From an uncultured Mesorhizobium sp. (lineage in GTDB: Bacteria > Pseudomonadota > Alphaproteobacteria > Rhizobiales > Rhizobiaceae): DNA of 10,753 bases. Every line of letters starts with the position of its first letter. Position 1 is the first letter of the stretch. The DNA lies in NCBI GenBank assembly GCA_950071955.1, contig CATMOC010000080.1:1-10753 (forward strand). Reading direction: 5' to 3'. The translations under genes and the position numbers were made by a program. This document shows positions 1-6,596 of the stretch, one piece after another. The notes beneath the pieces are model-generated. The model had not been told where the DNA came from and did not search any database. It saw nothing but the letters and a program-made list of their open reading frames with translations.

Positions 1-1
1 T

Positions 2-532
2 TCCGATCTGCCGACGCATCTGGTCGCGGCCTTCCGGGCGACGCTCGAAGAAGTGGTCGAAGCCGACCTCGTCATTCACCTGCGCGACATTTCCGATCCC
101 GACACCGCGGCGCAGGCCGAGGACGTCGAGCGCATCCTTTCCGACCTCGGCGTCGACACGGCGCCCGACGGCAAGGTGATCGAGGTGTGGAACAAGGTCG
201 ACCGGTTGGACGAGCAAAGCCGGGAGCGGCTGTTCGACCAGGCCGCCCGCGATCCCAAGGCGCCGCCCGTGGCGGTGTCGGCGATCACCGGGGAGGGGCT
301 GGAGAACCTTCTCCACATCGTGGAGAGCCGCGTTTCGGGCGAACTGGAGACGATGACGGTCCAAATCCCGCCGGATGCATTGCGCCACCTCGACTGGATC
401 TACCGGAACGCCGAAATCGTCACGCGCCAGGATCTCGATGACGGCGGCGCGGAGCTGACGATCCGTGTCACCCGCGCCACGCGCGCGGAACTGGAAAGCC
501 GGCTGACCGTTGCCGGGCCGGCGTCGGAGTAG
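2..532 (+). CDS. hflX: GTPase HflX, C-terminal part (5' truncated by window edge)
   Basis: This is the last 176 residues of HflX, a ribosome-associated GTPase that in studied bacteria splits stalled or stress-inactivated ribosomes in the cytoplasm. The frame is open from base 2, beginning S-D-L-P-T-H-L, which in the family directly follows the G3 motif DTVGF, so the G1-G3 motifs lie off the left edge. Visible are the G4 motif NKVD (from about base 191) within EVWNKVDRLDE and the G5-like SAITGEG (about 280-300), followed by the short C-terminal domain characteristic of HflX. An internal GTG at 53 is not the true start. The gene converges on mazG with only 14 bp between stop codons. In rhizobia hflX usually follows hfq, which would be expected to the left. 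Identification is secure; full length cannot be judged. Confidence 0.93.
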   Translation, partial: SDLPTHLVAAFRATLEEVVEADLVIHLRDISDPDTAAQAEDVERILSDLGVDTAPDGKVIEVWNKVDRLDEQSRERLFDQAARDPKAPPVAVSAITGEGLENLLHIVESRVSGELETMTVQIPPDALRHLDWIYRNAEIVTRQDLDDGGAELTIRVTRATRAELESRLTVAGPASE

Positions 533-546
533 CGTGGCCGGTGGGC

Positions 547-1371
547 CTACTCGGCCGCCTTCGCGCGCTGCCAGAGTTCTTCCATCTCGTCGAGCGAAGC
601 ATCTTCGAGACGGCTTCCGGAAGCGTTGAGCTCCCGTTCGATGAAGTGAAAGCGGCGGCGGAACTTCTCGTTGGTGCCGCGCAAAGCGGTTTCGCCGTCG
701 ATGCCGGCGTGGCGGCCGAAATTCACCAGCGCGAAGAGTACGTCGCCGAACTCGTCCTGGGTGGAGGCCTCGTCGCCCTGGGCGATGGCCTGGCGGAGTT
801 CGGCGATCTCCTCCTCGATCTTGTCGAGGATCGGTCTGGCCTCCTTCCAGTCGAACCCGACCTTCGCGGCGCGTTCCTGCAGCTTTTTCGCCCGGAGGAG
901 CGCCGGCATTCCGACCGGCACGCTGTCGAGGAACCCGTCTCCGTGATCTTCGGCGGGGATTCCCCGGGCGAGCCGCCTGCGACGCTTCTCCGCCTTCTCC
1001 TCGGCCTTGATCCGGTCCCACATTCCCTTGGCGGATCCGGCCGCGCGCGCATCGGCGTCGCCGAACACGTGCGGATGCCGGCGGATCATCTTGGTGGTGA
1101 TGCCCTCGACCACGTCGCCGAAGGAGAAGGCTCCAGCCTCCTCGGCCATGCGGGCGTGGAAGACGACCTGGAGGAGGAGGTCACCCAGTTCCTCGCGCAG
1201 GTCGTCGAGGTCGCCGCGCTCGATCGCATCGGCGACCTCATAGGCTTCCTCCAATGTATAGGGTGCGATCGTGCCGAAATCCTGCTCGAGATCCCAGGGG
1301 CACCCGGTGCGCGGCGTGCGCAGCGCGGTCATGATTTCGAGAAGGCGGGAAATGTCGCGGGAGGGGAGCAT
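547..1371 (-). CDS. mazG: Nucleoside triphosphate pyrophosphohydrolase MazG
   Basis: MazG hydrolyses (d)NTPs to the monophosphate and pyrophosphate; it is linked to clearing aberrant nucleotides and, in E. coli, to modulating ppGpp. The 274-residue product has the usual full length and both MazG domains. The N-terminal domain has GCPWD (23-27), EEAYEV (41-46) and EELGD (60-64); the C-terminal domain has EEEIAEL (186-192) and DEFGDVLF (206-213). These acidic clusters form the Mg-binding EExxE...ExxD site. A low-complexity basic linker (about 123-136) joins the two halves. The start at 1371 lacks an obvious Shine-Dalgarno, but the N-terminus SRDISRLLEIM fits the family. It lies 43 bp downstream of a MarR gene on the same strand and may be cotranscribed with it. 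A full-length open frame on the opposite strand is a codon-bias shadow. Confidence 0.95.
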   Translation of the reverse strand: MLPSRDISRLLEIMTALRTPRTGCPWDLEQDFGTIAPYTLEEAYEVADAIERGDLDDLREELGDLLLQVVFHARMAEEAGAFSFGDVVEGITTKMIRRHPHVFGDADARAAGSAKGMWDRIKAEEKAEKRRRRLARGIPAEDHGDGFLDSVPVGMPALLRAKKLQERAAKVGFDWKEARPILDKIEEEIAELRQAIAQGDEASTQDEFGDVLFALVNFGRHAGIDGETALRGTNEKFRRRFHFIERELNASGSRLEDASLDEMEELWQRAKAAE

Positions 1372-1414
1372 GGCCGAGACTAGCGCGACGGAAGTCCGGT
1401 TCCAACCCGCGTCT

Positions 1415-1930
1415 TCAAGCGCTCGCGCCGCTGCCGCGCGGAGAGGACAGGCGATCTTCGATGCCGGTGCGGACCTTTTCCATCAGGTTCAGCAGTTGCG
1501 CCCTCTCGGCTTCGGTCAGGCTGCCGCGCACGATCTCGTCGCTTTCGCGGACCACCGGAATGGCCGCGGCGAGCACTTCGTTGCCGCGTTCGGTTATCCA
1601 GATCGCGCGGACGCGGCGATCGTTGGCGAGCGGCCGGCGTTCCAGAAGGCCGTCCCGTTCGAGCCGGTCGATCATGGGGACGAGCGTGGACTTGTCCAGT
1701 CCTCGCGCCTTTGCCAGCAGGGTCTGGCGGGCGCCGGGGTTCCGCTCGACGACGACCAGCAGGGCGAATTGCTGCGGGGTGATGCCGAGCCTGTCGAGAC
1801 GTTCCTCGATCGTGCGGAATACCGCGAGATACGTCACCCGCAGTTCGCGCCCCATGAGGCCGAGAAGCATCCCCTGATCCAGGGAGCGCGCCTCGTCGTC
1901 GGCAATCGCGCTGTCACCGCTCGTCAGCAT
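1415..1930 (-). CDS. MarR-family transcriptional regulator (upstream of mazG)
   Basis: A 171-residue protein with the MarR winged-helix fold: N-terminal dimerisation helix (about 21-47), the helix after GITPQQFALL (49-58), a recognition helix in LDKSTLVPMIDRLERDGL (78-95), and a wing NDRRVRAIWIT (103-113) retaining the conserved D-R pair. MarR proteins act as dimeric, usually ligand-released repressors. The start at 1930 is preceded by only a weak GGATGA; Met21 (1870) is an alternative that would keep the whole domain. It is divergent from the membrane protein that begins near 2148, the arrangement expected if it represses that gene and itself, and it runs in the same direction as mazG. No ligand or target can be read from sequence. 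Membership in MarR is firm; regulation of the neighbour is inference. Confidence 0.9.
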   Translation of the reverse strand: MLTSGDSAIADDEARSLDQGMLLGLMGRELRVTYLAVFRTIEERLDRLGITPQQFALLVVVERNPGARQTLLAKARGLDKSTLVPMIDRLERDGLLERRPLANDRRVRAIWITERGNEVLAAAIPVVRESDEIVRGSLTEAERAQLLNLMEKVRTGIEDRLSSPRGSGASA

Positions 1931-1938
1931 TCATCCAA

Positions 1939-1958
1939 CCCGCACTCTGGTATGCGGG
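1939..1958. promoter_or_regulatory. Inverted repeat just upstream of the marR start
   Basis: CCCGCA at 1939-1944 and TGCGGG at 1953-1958 form a perfect 6-bp inverted repeat with an 8-base spacer, beginning 8 bp upstream of the marR start codon on the minus strand. A second pair, GGATGG (1957-1962) and CCATCC (1978-1983), overlaps it. They could be operator half-sites or a hairpin in the marR leader. In GC-rich DNA 6-bp arms can occur by chance, so this is weak. Confidence 0.25.
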
Positions 1959-2006
1959 ATGGATAGACGCAGGAGTGCCATCCGTTCAAGTCGAGAATTC
2001 GCCTGG

Positions 2007-2023
2007 CCTAAAATAGTTTCAGG
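2007..2023. promoter_or_regulatory. Imperfect palindrome over a possible -10 box in the divergent region
   Basis: The 17-mer CCTAAAATAGTTTCAGG is an imperfect palindrome (6 of 8 base pairs match about the central A), a size typical of MarR operators. Read on the plus strand it contains TAAAAT (2009-2014), a 5/6 match to a sigma-70 -10 box. A weak -35 (TTCAAG, 1985-1990) sits 18 bp upstream. This would drive the membrane-protein gene at 2148 with a leader of about 125 bases. The rest of 1931-2147 shows no gene. Control by the adjacent MarR is inferred from position only. Confidence 0.35.
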
Positions 2024-2147
2024 GCGGGCGCGTCGATACTGCCCGCTAAAACCGCAACTGCCCGACTTGTGCCCGATGGACCGGACCGGGTCTTTCCGGA
2101 CGCGGTCCCGCGTGCAAAGCTGTCGCGATTCCAGATCGGCCAGAGGC

Positions 2148-3584
2148 ATGCCGCTCAACCGATTCCCCGCCCGGTTCCTCCTCCTCGTCATGTTCTGGCT
2201 CGTTCCGGCCACGAGCCGATTCGACCAGGCTTTCGCGCATGCGTCGGATCGCGGACACGTTATGCTCCTTCCGACGGGATACTACCTGCTGGGCGGAGCC
2301 ATTGCCGTAGCCCTCAGTTTTGTCGTGCTTTTTTTCGTCGACCCGCGTTCGCTCGATCGGCTCGCCCGGGTCCGGGCGACCGTCTTCAGGCCGCCGGTGG
2401 ATGGAAAACTCGTGTCGAGTTCGGTGTCCTTTCTCGTCCTCGCGGGTCTCGTGGCGGCTGGCTTCCAGGGAAGCCGCGACCCGCTGTCGAACCCCTTGCC
2501 GCTGGTGGTCTGGACCGTGCTGTGGGTCGGTATCGTCCTGCTCCAGGGCGTTGCCGGAAACCTCTGGCGGTGGATCAACCCCTGGTATGGGCCGTGGCGC
2601 CTGTTCGTGCTCGCAGCAGGCAGAGGTACGGACCGGTGGCTCGACTATCCGAAGGCCTTGAGCCTCTGGCCGGCCTTCGTGGGACTGTCTCTTCTCGCCT
2701 GGTTCGAACTGATCTACCCGGCGCCCGACGACCCCGCGCGGCTTGCCGCGGTGGTGGCGGTCTACTGGGCCGCCACATTCGTGTTGATGGTGCTTTTCGG
2801 CTTCGACCGGTGGAGCCGGGACGGCGAGTTCCTGACCGTCTTCATGGGCATGATCTCCCGGATCGGAATGCTCGCCACGCAAAGGCTGCCGGGGTCGGCG
2901 GAACTGCGCCTGAACCTTCCGGGCGCCCGGCTGGCGGATCAGCCTTCGCTGCCGATCGCCGGGACGGCGTTCCTGCTGCTCGCGCTTGCATCGGTTTCCT
3001 TCGACGGACTGATGCGGACCTTCGTCTGGCTCGGTTTGGTCGGCATCAATCCCTTGGAGTTTCCCGGCCGAAGCGCGGTCATGAAGGCTAATACGGTTGG
3101 TCTTTGGACGACGTTCTGCGTGCTCGGTGCCGTATTCCTGCTGGCGGTCGCGGCCGGTGAAAGGTTGGCGGGGCGAAGGGCCTCGGCCCTGGAGGCGGCC
3201 GGCGCGCTCGTCTGGTCGATCATGCCGATCGCGCTAGCCTATCATTTCTCGCACTACCTGACGTCTCTCCTGGTAAACGGCCAGTACGCGCTTTCCGCGA
3301 TCTCCGATCCGTTCGCCAATGGGTTGAACCTCTTCGGCACGGCCCGGCACCACGTGTCCGCGGGAGCCGTGCTCGGCGCGGAGTCGGCCTGGGTCATCTG
3401 GAATTTGCAGGCGACGGCCATCATCGCCGGCCATGTGCTGGCGGTGGTGAGCGCGCATCTGATCGCCTGGCGACGGCATGGATCGGCGCGGCTGGCGACG
3501 ATCAGCCAGCTGCCGCTCGCCGTGCTGATGGTGGCCTATACGGTGTTTGGCCTGTGGCTGCTCTCGACGCCCACGGGGTACTGA
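2148..3584 (+). CDS. Polytopic membrane protein, 'fenitrothion hydrolase'-labelled family, function unknown
   Basis: From the ATG at 2148 the product is 478 residues: a signal-peptide-like N-terminus (MPLNRFPARFLLLVMFWLVP, likely cleavage near AFAHA, residue 32), then roughly ten hydrophobic segments. Recognisable conserved-looking stretches are GNLWRWINPWYG (137-148), SFDG (284-287), NPLEFPGRSAV (301-311), YHFSHYL (365-371), NGLNLFGT (391-398) and GHVLAVVSAH (428-437). I recall this pattern from proteins automatically labelled 'fenitrothion hydrolase', but no hydrolase catalytic motif is evident and that name should not be taken as function. The intramembrane histidines could bind a metal or haem, which is speculation. 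The frame stays open to an ATG at 1959, but the N-terminal region before 2148 is arginine-rich and unlike a signal sequence, so 2148 is preferred. Its AGAGG is only one base from the ATG, so the start is not certain. It is divergent from a MarR gene. Confidence 0.72.
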   Translation: MPLNRFPARFLLLVMFWLVPATSRFDQAFAHASDRGHVMLLPTGYYLLGGAIAVALSFVVLFFVDPRSLDRLARVRATVFRPPVDGKLVSSSVSFLVLAGLVAAGFQGSRDPLSNPLPLVVWTVLWVGIVLLQGVAGNLWRWINPWYGPWRLFVLAAGRGTDRWLDYPKALSLWPAFVGLSLLAWFELIYPAPDDPARLAAVVAVYWAATFVLMVLFGFDRWSRDGEFLTVFMGMISRIGMLATQRLPGSAELRLNLPGARLADQPSLPIAGTAFLLLALASVSFDGLMRTFVWLGLVGINPLEFPGRSAVMKANTVGLWTTFCVLGAVFLLAVAAGERLAGRRASALEAAGALVWSIMPIALAYHFSHYLTSLLVNGQYALSAISDPFANGLNLFGTARHHVSAGAVLGAESAWVIWNLQATAIIAGHVLAVVSAHLIAWRRHGSARLATISQLPLAVLMVAYTVFGLWLLSTPTGY

Positions 3585-3588
3585 GAAC

Positions 3589-3609
3589 ACGCCTCACGAC
3601 CGGAGGCGT
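3589..3609 (+). terminator. Hairpin just after the membrane-protein stop; possible weak terminator
   Basis: ACGCCTC (3589-3595) and GAGGCGT (3603-3609) form a perfect 7-bp stem with a 7-base loop, starting 4 bases after the TGA at 3582-3584. The following CTTCCCC is not a proper T tract, so this may be a weak terminator or an mRNA 3'-end stabiliser rather than a classical rho-independent terminator. Confidence 0.4.
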
Positions 3610-3630
3610 CTTCCCCAGCGGCAGTTCCTG

Positions 3631-3669
3631 TTGCCACGGTCGGGTATTGGTGATTTAGTTTGTACACAT
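3631..3669 (+). promoter_or_regulatory. Candidate sigma-70 promoter and palindromic site for the ABC importer
   Basis: TTGCCA (3631-3636, 5/6 to the -35 consensus) and TTTAGT (3654-3659, 4/6 to the -10) are separated by 17 bp, ahead of the binding-protein gene at 3747. Immediately downstream TTGTACACAT (3660-3669) has a TGTACA core and matches 8 of 10 bases of TTGTATACAA, the kind of palindrome bound by some GntR/FCD regulators, which would place it over the start of transcription. TGCCACGG occurs twice (3632-3639 and 3681-3688). No regulator of that type is in the window. The leader would be about 80 bases. All of this is pattern-based. Confidence 0.35.
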
Positions 3670-3746
3670 GCGAAATCTCGTGCCACGGCGGCGGCGCGAA
3701 ACGCAGTGCTTCGGTCGATTTGCGATGAACACACAGGAGAACCGGC

Positions 3747-5051
3747 ATGACTGAAAACAGCAATCAATCCAGTCTCTTGAATAAGACCATCAACCGCCGC
3801 TCGGCGCTTGTCGGGATGGGTGCCGCCGCCGGCGCGACGCTGGCGCCGGGCTTTGTCCGCTATTCGCAGGCGCAGTCCTCCGCACCGATCAGGATCGGCT
3901 TCCAGTGCCACCGCACCGGTATCGGCGCCGCCTACGGACGATGGTACGAGCGTGTGACCAATGCCGCGGCCAAGCTGATCAACGACGCAGGCGGCATCAA
4001 TGGCCGGCCGATCGAGATCGTCATCGAGGACGACGGCACGGACCCGAAGCGCGGTGCCGAGGTCGTGGAAAAATTCGCCAGCCAGCACAAGACGGACGTC
4101 GTCTTCGGCACGCTGTTCAGCCACGTGGTCGCCGGCTCCGCGCCGGTCGCGGGCGAACTGAAGATGCCCTACTACGTGGTGAGCGAGGGCTATCACGTCG
4201 CCTCGGGCAAATTGAACCGCTACGTCTTCCAGCCGGGCATCACGGACGTGCGCTCGCAGGTGACGGCCATGGCGCCGTGGATTTCGCAGAACCTCGGCAA
4301 GAAGGTCACGATGATCTTTCCGGACTACGCGTTCGGCCACGACCATCGCGACTTCTTCACGCCGGCCATGAAGAACGCGGGCGGCGAGGTGATCGCGCAG
4401 GTGCCGATCCCGCCGACGGAAAGCTCGTTCACGCGCTATTTCCCCAACATTCCGCAGGACACCGAGGTGCTCTACCACGTCATGGTGGGACCGGCCGTGC
4501 TCACCTTCGTGAAGGAGCTCGGCGAGTTCTACGGACCGACGGCGCCGAAACTGTTCGGGTTCGTCGATTCGCTCGAGGCCGTGGACATCAACAGCCCGGG
4601 CCTGGAGTTCCTCCAGGGCAGCCATTTCTGGGAAGGCATGCCGCGCTACCTCCAGCCGGATGCCCCTGACTACGTGAAGGCCTATCGGGACGCGGTCGGC
4701 ATCAACGAGCAGGGCGCATCCGTGGCCGATCCGAAGGACGTCTCGACGGCTGCGCACATGTTCGGCTGCTGGGAGACGCTTTACGTCATCAAGCAGGCGA
4801 TGGAGGCGGCCGGCTATGCCGGTCCCGACGACCGCGCCAAGCTGGTCGAGGCCACGGAAGCGCTGACGGCGTTCGCGGCGGGCCCGGAACATCCGCAGGG
4901 CGACAAGGTCTTCAACGGCAAGAACCACCAGGCTTATGGCCACCAGAACATCTCGGTGGTGGAAGGCGGCATGCTGAAGGTGGTGCACACCACGTCGATC
5001 GAGGACGGGATGTACGAGCCGGAGGCGGATTATACCACGCAGGCGCTGTAG
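3747..5051 (+). CDS. Branched-chain amino acid-type ABC transporter substrate-binding protein
   Basis: A 434-residue periplasmic binding protein of the Peripla_BP_6 / LivK-like (HAAT) family. The N-terminus has a twin-arginine-like export signal, TINRRSALVGMGAAAGA (about 14-30), with probable cleavage after SQA (residue 42); no lipobox cysteine is seen. The mature part opens APIRIGF and continues with the family landmark LINDAGGINGRPIEIVIEDD, then the VFGTLFSHV and PYYVVSEGYHV binding-lobe regions. The start is fixed by a strong AGGAGA (3735-3740) six bases before the ATG. It is the first gene of the importer, followed by a hairpin and, unusually, by a toxin-antitoxin pair before the permeases. 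The family carries branched-chain and other amino acids, urea, short amides and aromatic acids. The ligand cannot be told here, and no aminotransferase or catabolic gene in the window narrows it. Confidence 0.92.
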   Translation: MTENSNQSSLLNKTINRRSALVGMGAAAGATLAPGFVRYSQAQSSAPIRIGFQCHRTGIGAAYGRWYERVTNAAAKLINDAGGINGRPIEIVIEDDGTDPKRGAEVVEKFASQHKTDVVFGTLFSHVVAGSAPVAGELKMPYYVVSEGYHVASGKLNRYVFQPGITDVRSQVTAMAPWISQNLGKKVTMIFPDYAFGHDHRDFFTPAMKNAGGEVIAQVPIPPTESSFTRYFPNIPQDTEVLYHVMVGPAVLTFVKELGEFYGPTAPKLFGFVDSLEAVDINSPGLEFLQGSHFWEGMPRYLQPDAPDYVKAYRDAVGINEQGASVADPKDVSTAAHMFGCWETLYVIKQAMEAAGYAGPDDRAKLVEATEALTAFAAGPEHPQGDKVFNGKNHQAYGHQNISVVEGGMLKVVHTTSIEDGMYEPEADYTTQAL

Positions 5052-5053
5052 GC

Positions 5054-5071
5054 AGGGCGAGGCATCGCCTT
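5054..5071 (+). terminator. Intercistronic hairpin after the binding-protein gene
   Basis: AGGGCGA (5054-5060) pairs with TCGCCTT (5065-5071), seven pairs including one G-U, around a GGCA loop, starting two bases after the stop at 5049-5051. There is no T tract. Such hairpins after the first gene of ABC operons commonly block 3' exonucleases or cause partial termination, giving more binding protein than permease. That role is inferred. Confidence 0.4.
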
Positions 5072-5074
5072 CCC

Positions 5075-5106
5075 GGTACTGACGAGGTATATTCGTCGTC
5101 AGTACC
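5075..5106. promoter_or_regulatory. Palindromic operator/promoter of the toxin-antitoxin pair
   Basis: GGTACTGACGA (5075-5085) and TCGTCAGTACC (5096-5106) are perfect 11-bp inverted arms around a 10-bp centre that is itself partly symmetric. The centre holds TATATT (5088-5093), a good -10 hexamer; no convincing -35 is seen 17 bp upstream. It ends 17 bp before the antitoxin start. A palindrome over the promoter is the usual binding site of a ribbon-helix-helix antitoxin or its toxin complex, so autoregulation is expected. It is one of the most convincing regulatory sites in the window. Confidence 0.7.
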
Positions 5107-5123
5107 AAATGCGGAGAATTGCC

Positions 5124-5420
5124 ATGGCCAAGGAAGCGGTCTTCACAATGAAGCTGGAGCCGGAGCTGCGCGACGCCTTCATGGCGGCGGCGCAGCGTGC
5201 CGACCGTCCCGCTTCGCAGCTCGTTCGCGAGATGATGCGGGAGTTCGTCGAGGCGCACCCGGAACCGGACGCGGCATACTGGGCGTTCGTGCGACGCAAG
5301 GTCGAGAAGGCCCGCAAGGAGGTCGCGGAGGGGCATTTTTCGACCCAGGAAGAGGTCGAGGCGGACATGAAAGCCCGGCATGAAAGGATCATGGCCTCAA
5401 TGAATGACGATCGTGGATGA
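5124..5420 (+). CDS. Antitoxin with N-terminal ribbon-helix-helix DNA-binding domain
   Basis: A 98-residue antitoxin. The N-terminal part fits a ribbon-helix-helix fold: strand EAVFTMKL (4-11), helix from PELRDAFMAAAQRA (13-26), turn, helix SQLVREMMREFVE (31-43). The charged C-terminal half, with KARKEVAEGHFSTQEEVEADMKARHE around 62-87, resembles the toxin-binding tails of RelB/ParD-type antitoxins. It should neutralise the downstream toxin and repress the shared promoter. The ATG at 5109 is in frame, but 5124 is preferred: GGAGA (5112-5116) lies seven bases upstream of it and the product then begins MAKEAVFTMKL as in relatives. The last four bases overlap the toxin start (ATGA). It lies inside the ABC importer operon. 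The exact antitoxin subfamily cannot be settled by eye. Confidence 0.85.
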   Translation: MAKEAVFTMKLEPELRDAFMAAAQRADRPASQLVREMMREFVEAHPEPDAAYWAFVRRKVEKARKEVAEGHFSTQEEVEADMKARHERIMASMNDDRG

Positions 5421-5701
5421 ATGTCGTCTGGTCGAATTCGGCGCGGAGGAACCTTGGGGAGATCGTTGCCTATATCGCCGCCGACAACCCAGCGGCTGCA
5501 ATGTGGATAGACGGCCTTATCGTCTCGGCGGCTGCTCGGCTGCGTGACTTCCCAGCCATGGGAAAGCCGGGCGCGATGCCCGGAACCCGGGAACTACTGC
5601 CCCACCCGAGATACCGGCTGGTCTACGCGGTGTCGAATGACGCGGTAACCATTCTGGCCATCGTTCATACGGCGCGCCAGTGGCCGCCGGTTCAAGACTG
5701 A
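5417..5701 (+). CDS. RelE/ParE-family toxin
   Basis: A 94-residue toxin of the RelE/ParE superfamily, full length for the group. Landmarks are an N-terminal strand and helix (VVWSNSARRNLGEIVAYIAADNP split over residues 3-25), FPAMGKPG (45-52), GTRELLPHPRYRLVY (56-70) and a final strand ILAIVHTARQWP (79-90). The P-x-x-G-x-x-G, GTRE, YRLVY and H-x-x-R-x-W-P pattern is that of ParE-like proteins, several of which poison DNA gyrase, whereas RelE members cut ribosome-bound mRNA. Which activity applies is not readable from sequence. It overlaps the antitoxin by 4 bp, so translation is probably coupled. It ends 13 bp before the first permease gene. There is no frameshift or loss of core motifs, so the pair appears intact. 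Confidence 0.9.
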   Translation: MNVVWSNSARRNLGEIVAYIAADNPAAAMWIDGLIVSAAARLRDFPAMGKPGAMPGTRELLPHPRYRLVYAVSNDAVTILAIVHTARQWPPVQD

Positions 5702-5714
5702 GGCCATCGGGGAA

Positions 5715-6596
5715 ATGGCGCTCGGTCCGCATCTCCTACTCGCGACGCTCGAAGGCCTCGTCACGTCGGCCGTGCTGGCGCTGATGGCGCTGGGGCTGTC
5801 GCTGGTGTTCGGCGTGATGCGCATCGTCAACGTGGCGCATGGCGAGTTCTTCATGCTCGGGGCGGTGCTGGCCTGGTACTTTTCCACGTTGGTGACCGGC
5901 AACCCGGCGCTCGGCTTTCTCCTTGCGCTCCTGCTCAGCCCGCTGGTGGTAGGCGCGGTGGCGCTGGCGTCGGAACGGCTGGTGCTGAAGCGGCTGAACT
6001 ACAATCCCGAGGCAACGATCGTCGCCACCATCGGCCTGCTCTACATCATCCAGCAACTGGCACTTACCTTCTACGGTCCCGAGGCGCGGCCGGTGCAGGC
6101 GCCGTTCAACTATCGCGTCGTCCTGCCCTGGTTCGGATATTCGGGCTACAAGCTGGCGGTGATCGGAGCGTCGACGGTGCTGGTTGCGGCGACCTGGTTT
6201 GTGCTGACGAAAACGCGCATCGGGCTCGTCATGCGGGCGACGCAGTACGACCGCGAGACCGCGCAGAATTTCGGCATCCCGGTCGATCGGGTCTATGCCG
6301 GCGTCTTCGCGCTTGGGGCGGTCCTCGCAGCCGTGGCGGCGGTGCTGGTCGTGCCGATCAGCCAGGCGCACTACCTGATGGGTCTCGATCCGCTGTTGTT
6401 GTCCTTCATCGTGGTCATCATCGGCGGGCTCGGATCGCTGCGCGGCACCGTGCTCGCGGCGGTGTTGATTGGCGTGTCTGACGGGGTGATCTCGGTCTTC
6501 TTCTCGCCGACGCTGGCCAAGATGATCGCCACGCTGGCGGTCGCCATGGTGCTCGTCTTCCGGCCGCAGGGCCTGTTCGGAACCGCGCCGCGATGA
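5715..6596 (+). CDS. Branched-chain amino acid-type ABC transporter permease (LivH-like)
   Basis: A 293-residue inner-membrane permease, one half of the transport channel. It has the LivH signature near the N-terminus, MALGLSLVFGVMRIVN followed by VAHGEFFMLGA (about 24-50), several further hydrophobic segments, and the C-terminal cytoplasmic-loop motif VVIIGGLGSLRGT, which contacts the ATPase, ending in RPQGLFG. Length is normal for the family. The start at 5715 has GGGGA only two bases away, which is close; no better ATG lies nearby. It begins 13 bp after the toxin stop, so its transcript must pass through or start at the toxin-antitoxin pair. It overlaps the next permease by 4 bp. A long reverse-strand frame across it is a shadow. 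Confidence 0.93.
   Translation: MALGPHLLLATLEGLVTSAVLALMALGLSLVFGVMRIVNVAHGEFFMLGAVLAWYFSTLVTGNPALGFLLALLLSPLVVGAVALASERLVLKRLNYNPEATIVATIGLLYIIQQLALTFYGPEARPVQAPFNYRVVLPWFGYSGYKLAVIGASTVLVAATWFVLTKTRIGLVMRATQYDRETAQNFGIPVDRVYAGVFALGAVLAAVAAVLVVPISQAHYLMGLDPLLLSFIVVIIGGLGSLRGTVLAAVLIGVSDGVISVFFSPTLAKMIATLAVAMVLVFRPQGLFGTAPR

Noticed and set aside
541..1383. 280-codon open frame on the plus strand opposite mazG
   Set aside because: The minus strand encodes an unmistakable two-domain MazG; the plus frame has no recognisable motifs.
1959..2147. 63-residue N-terminal extension of the membrane protein
   Set aside because: The extension is arginine-rich, overlaps the putative promoter and palindrome at 2007-2023, and would bury a plausible signal peptide that starts at 2148.
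3594..5381. Very long open frame (595 codons) on the minus strand opposite the binding-protein and antitoxin genes
   Set aside because: It mirrors the codon phase of well-supported plus-strand genes in GC-rich DNA, its translation is rich in R, H and L without domain features, and it runs through the toxin-antitoxin operator. It is a shadow.
5702..5714. Target-site duplication flanking the toxin-antitoxin pair
   Set aside because: GGCATCG (5061-5067) and GGCCATCG (5702-5709) look similar but are not identical and are too short to support an insertion event.
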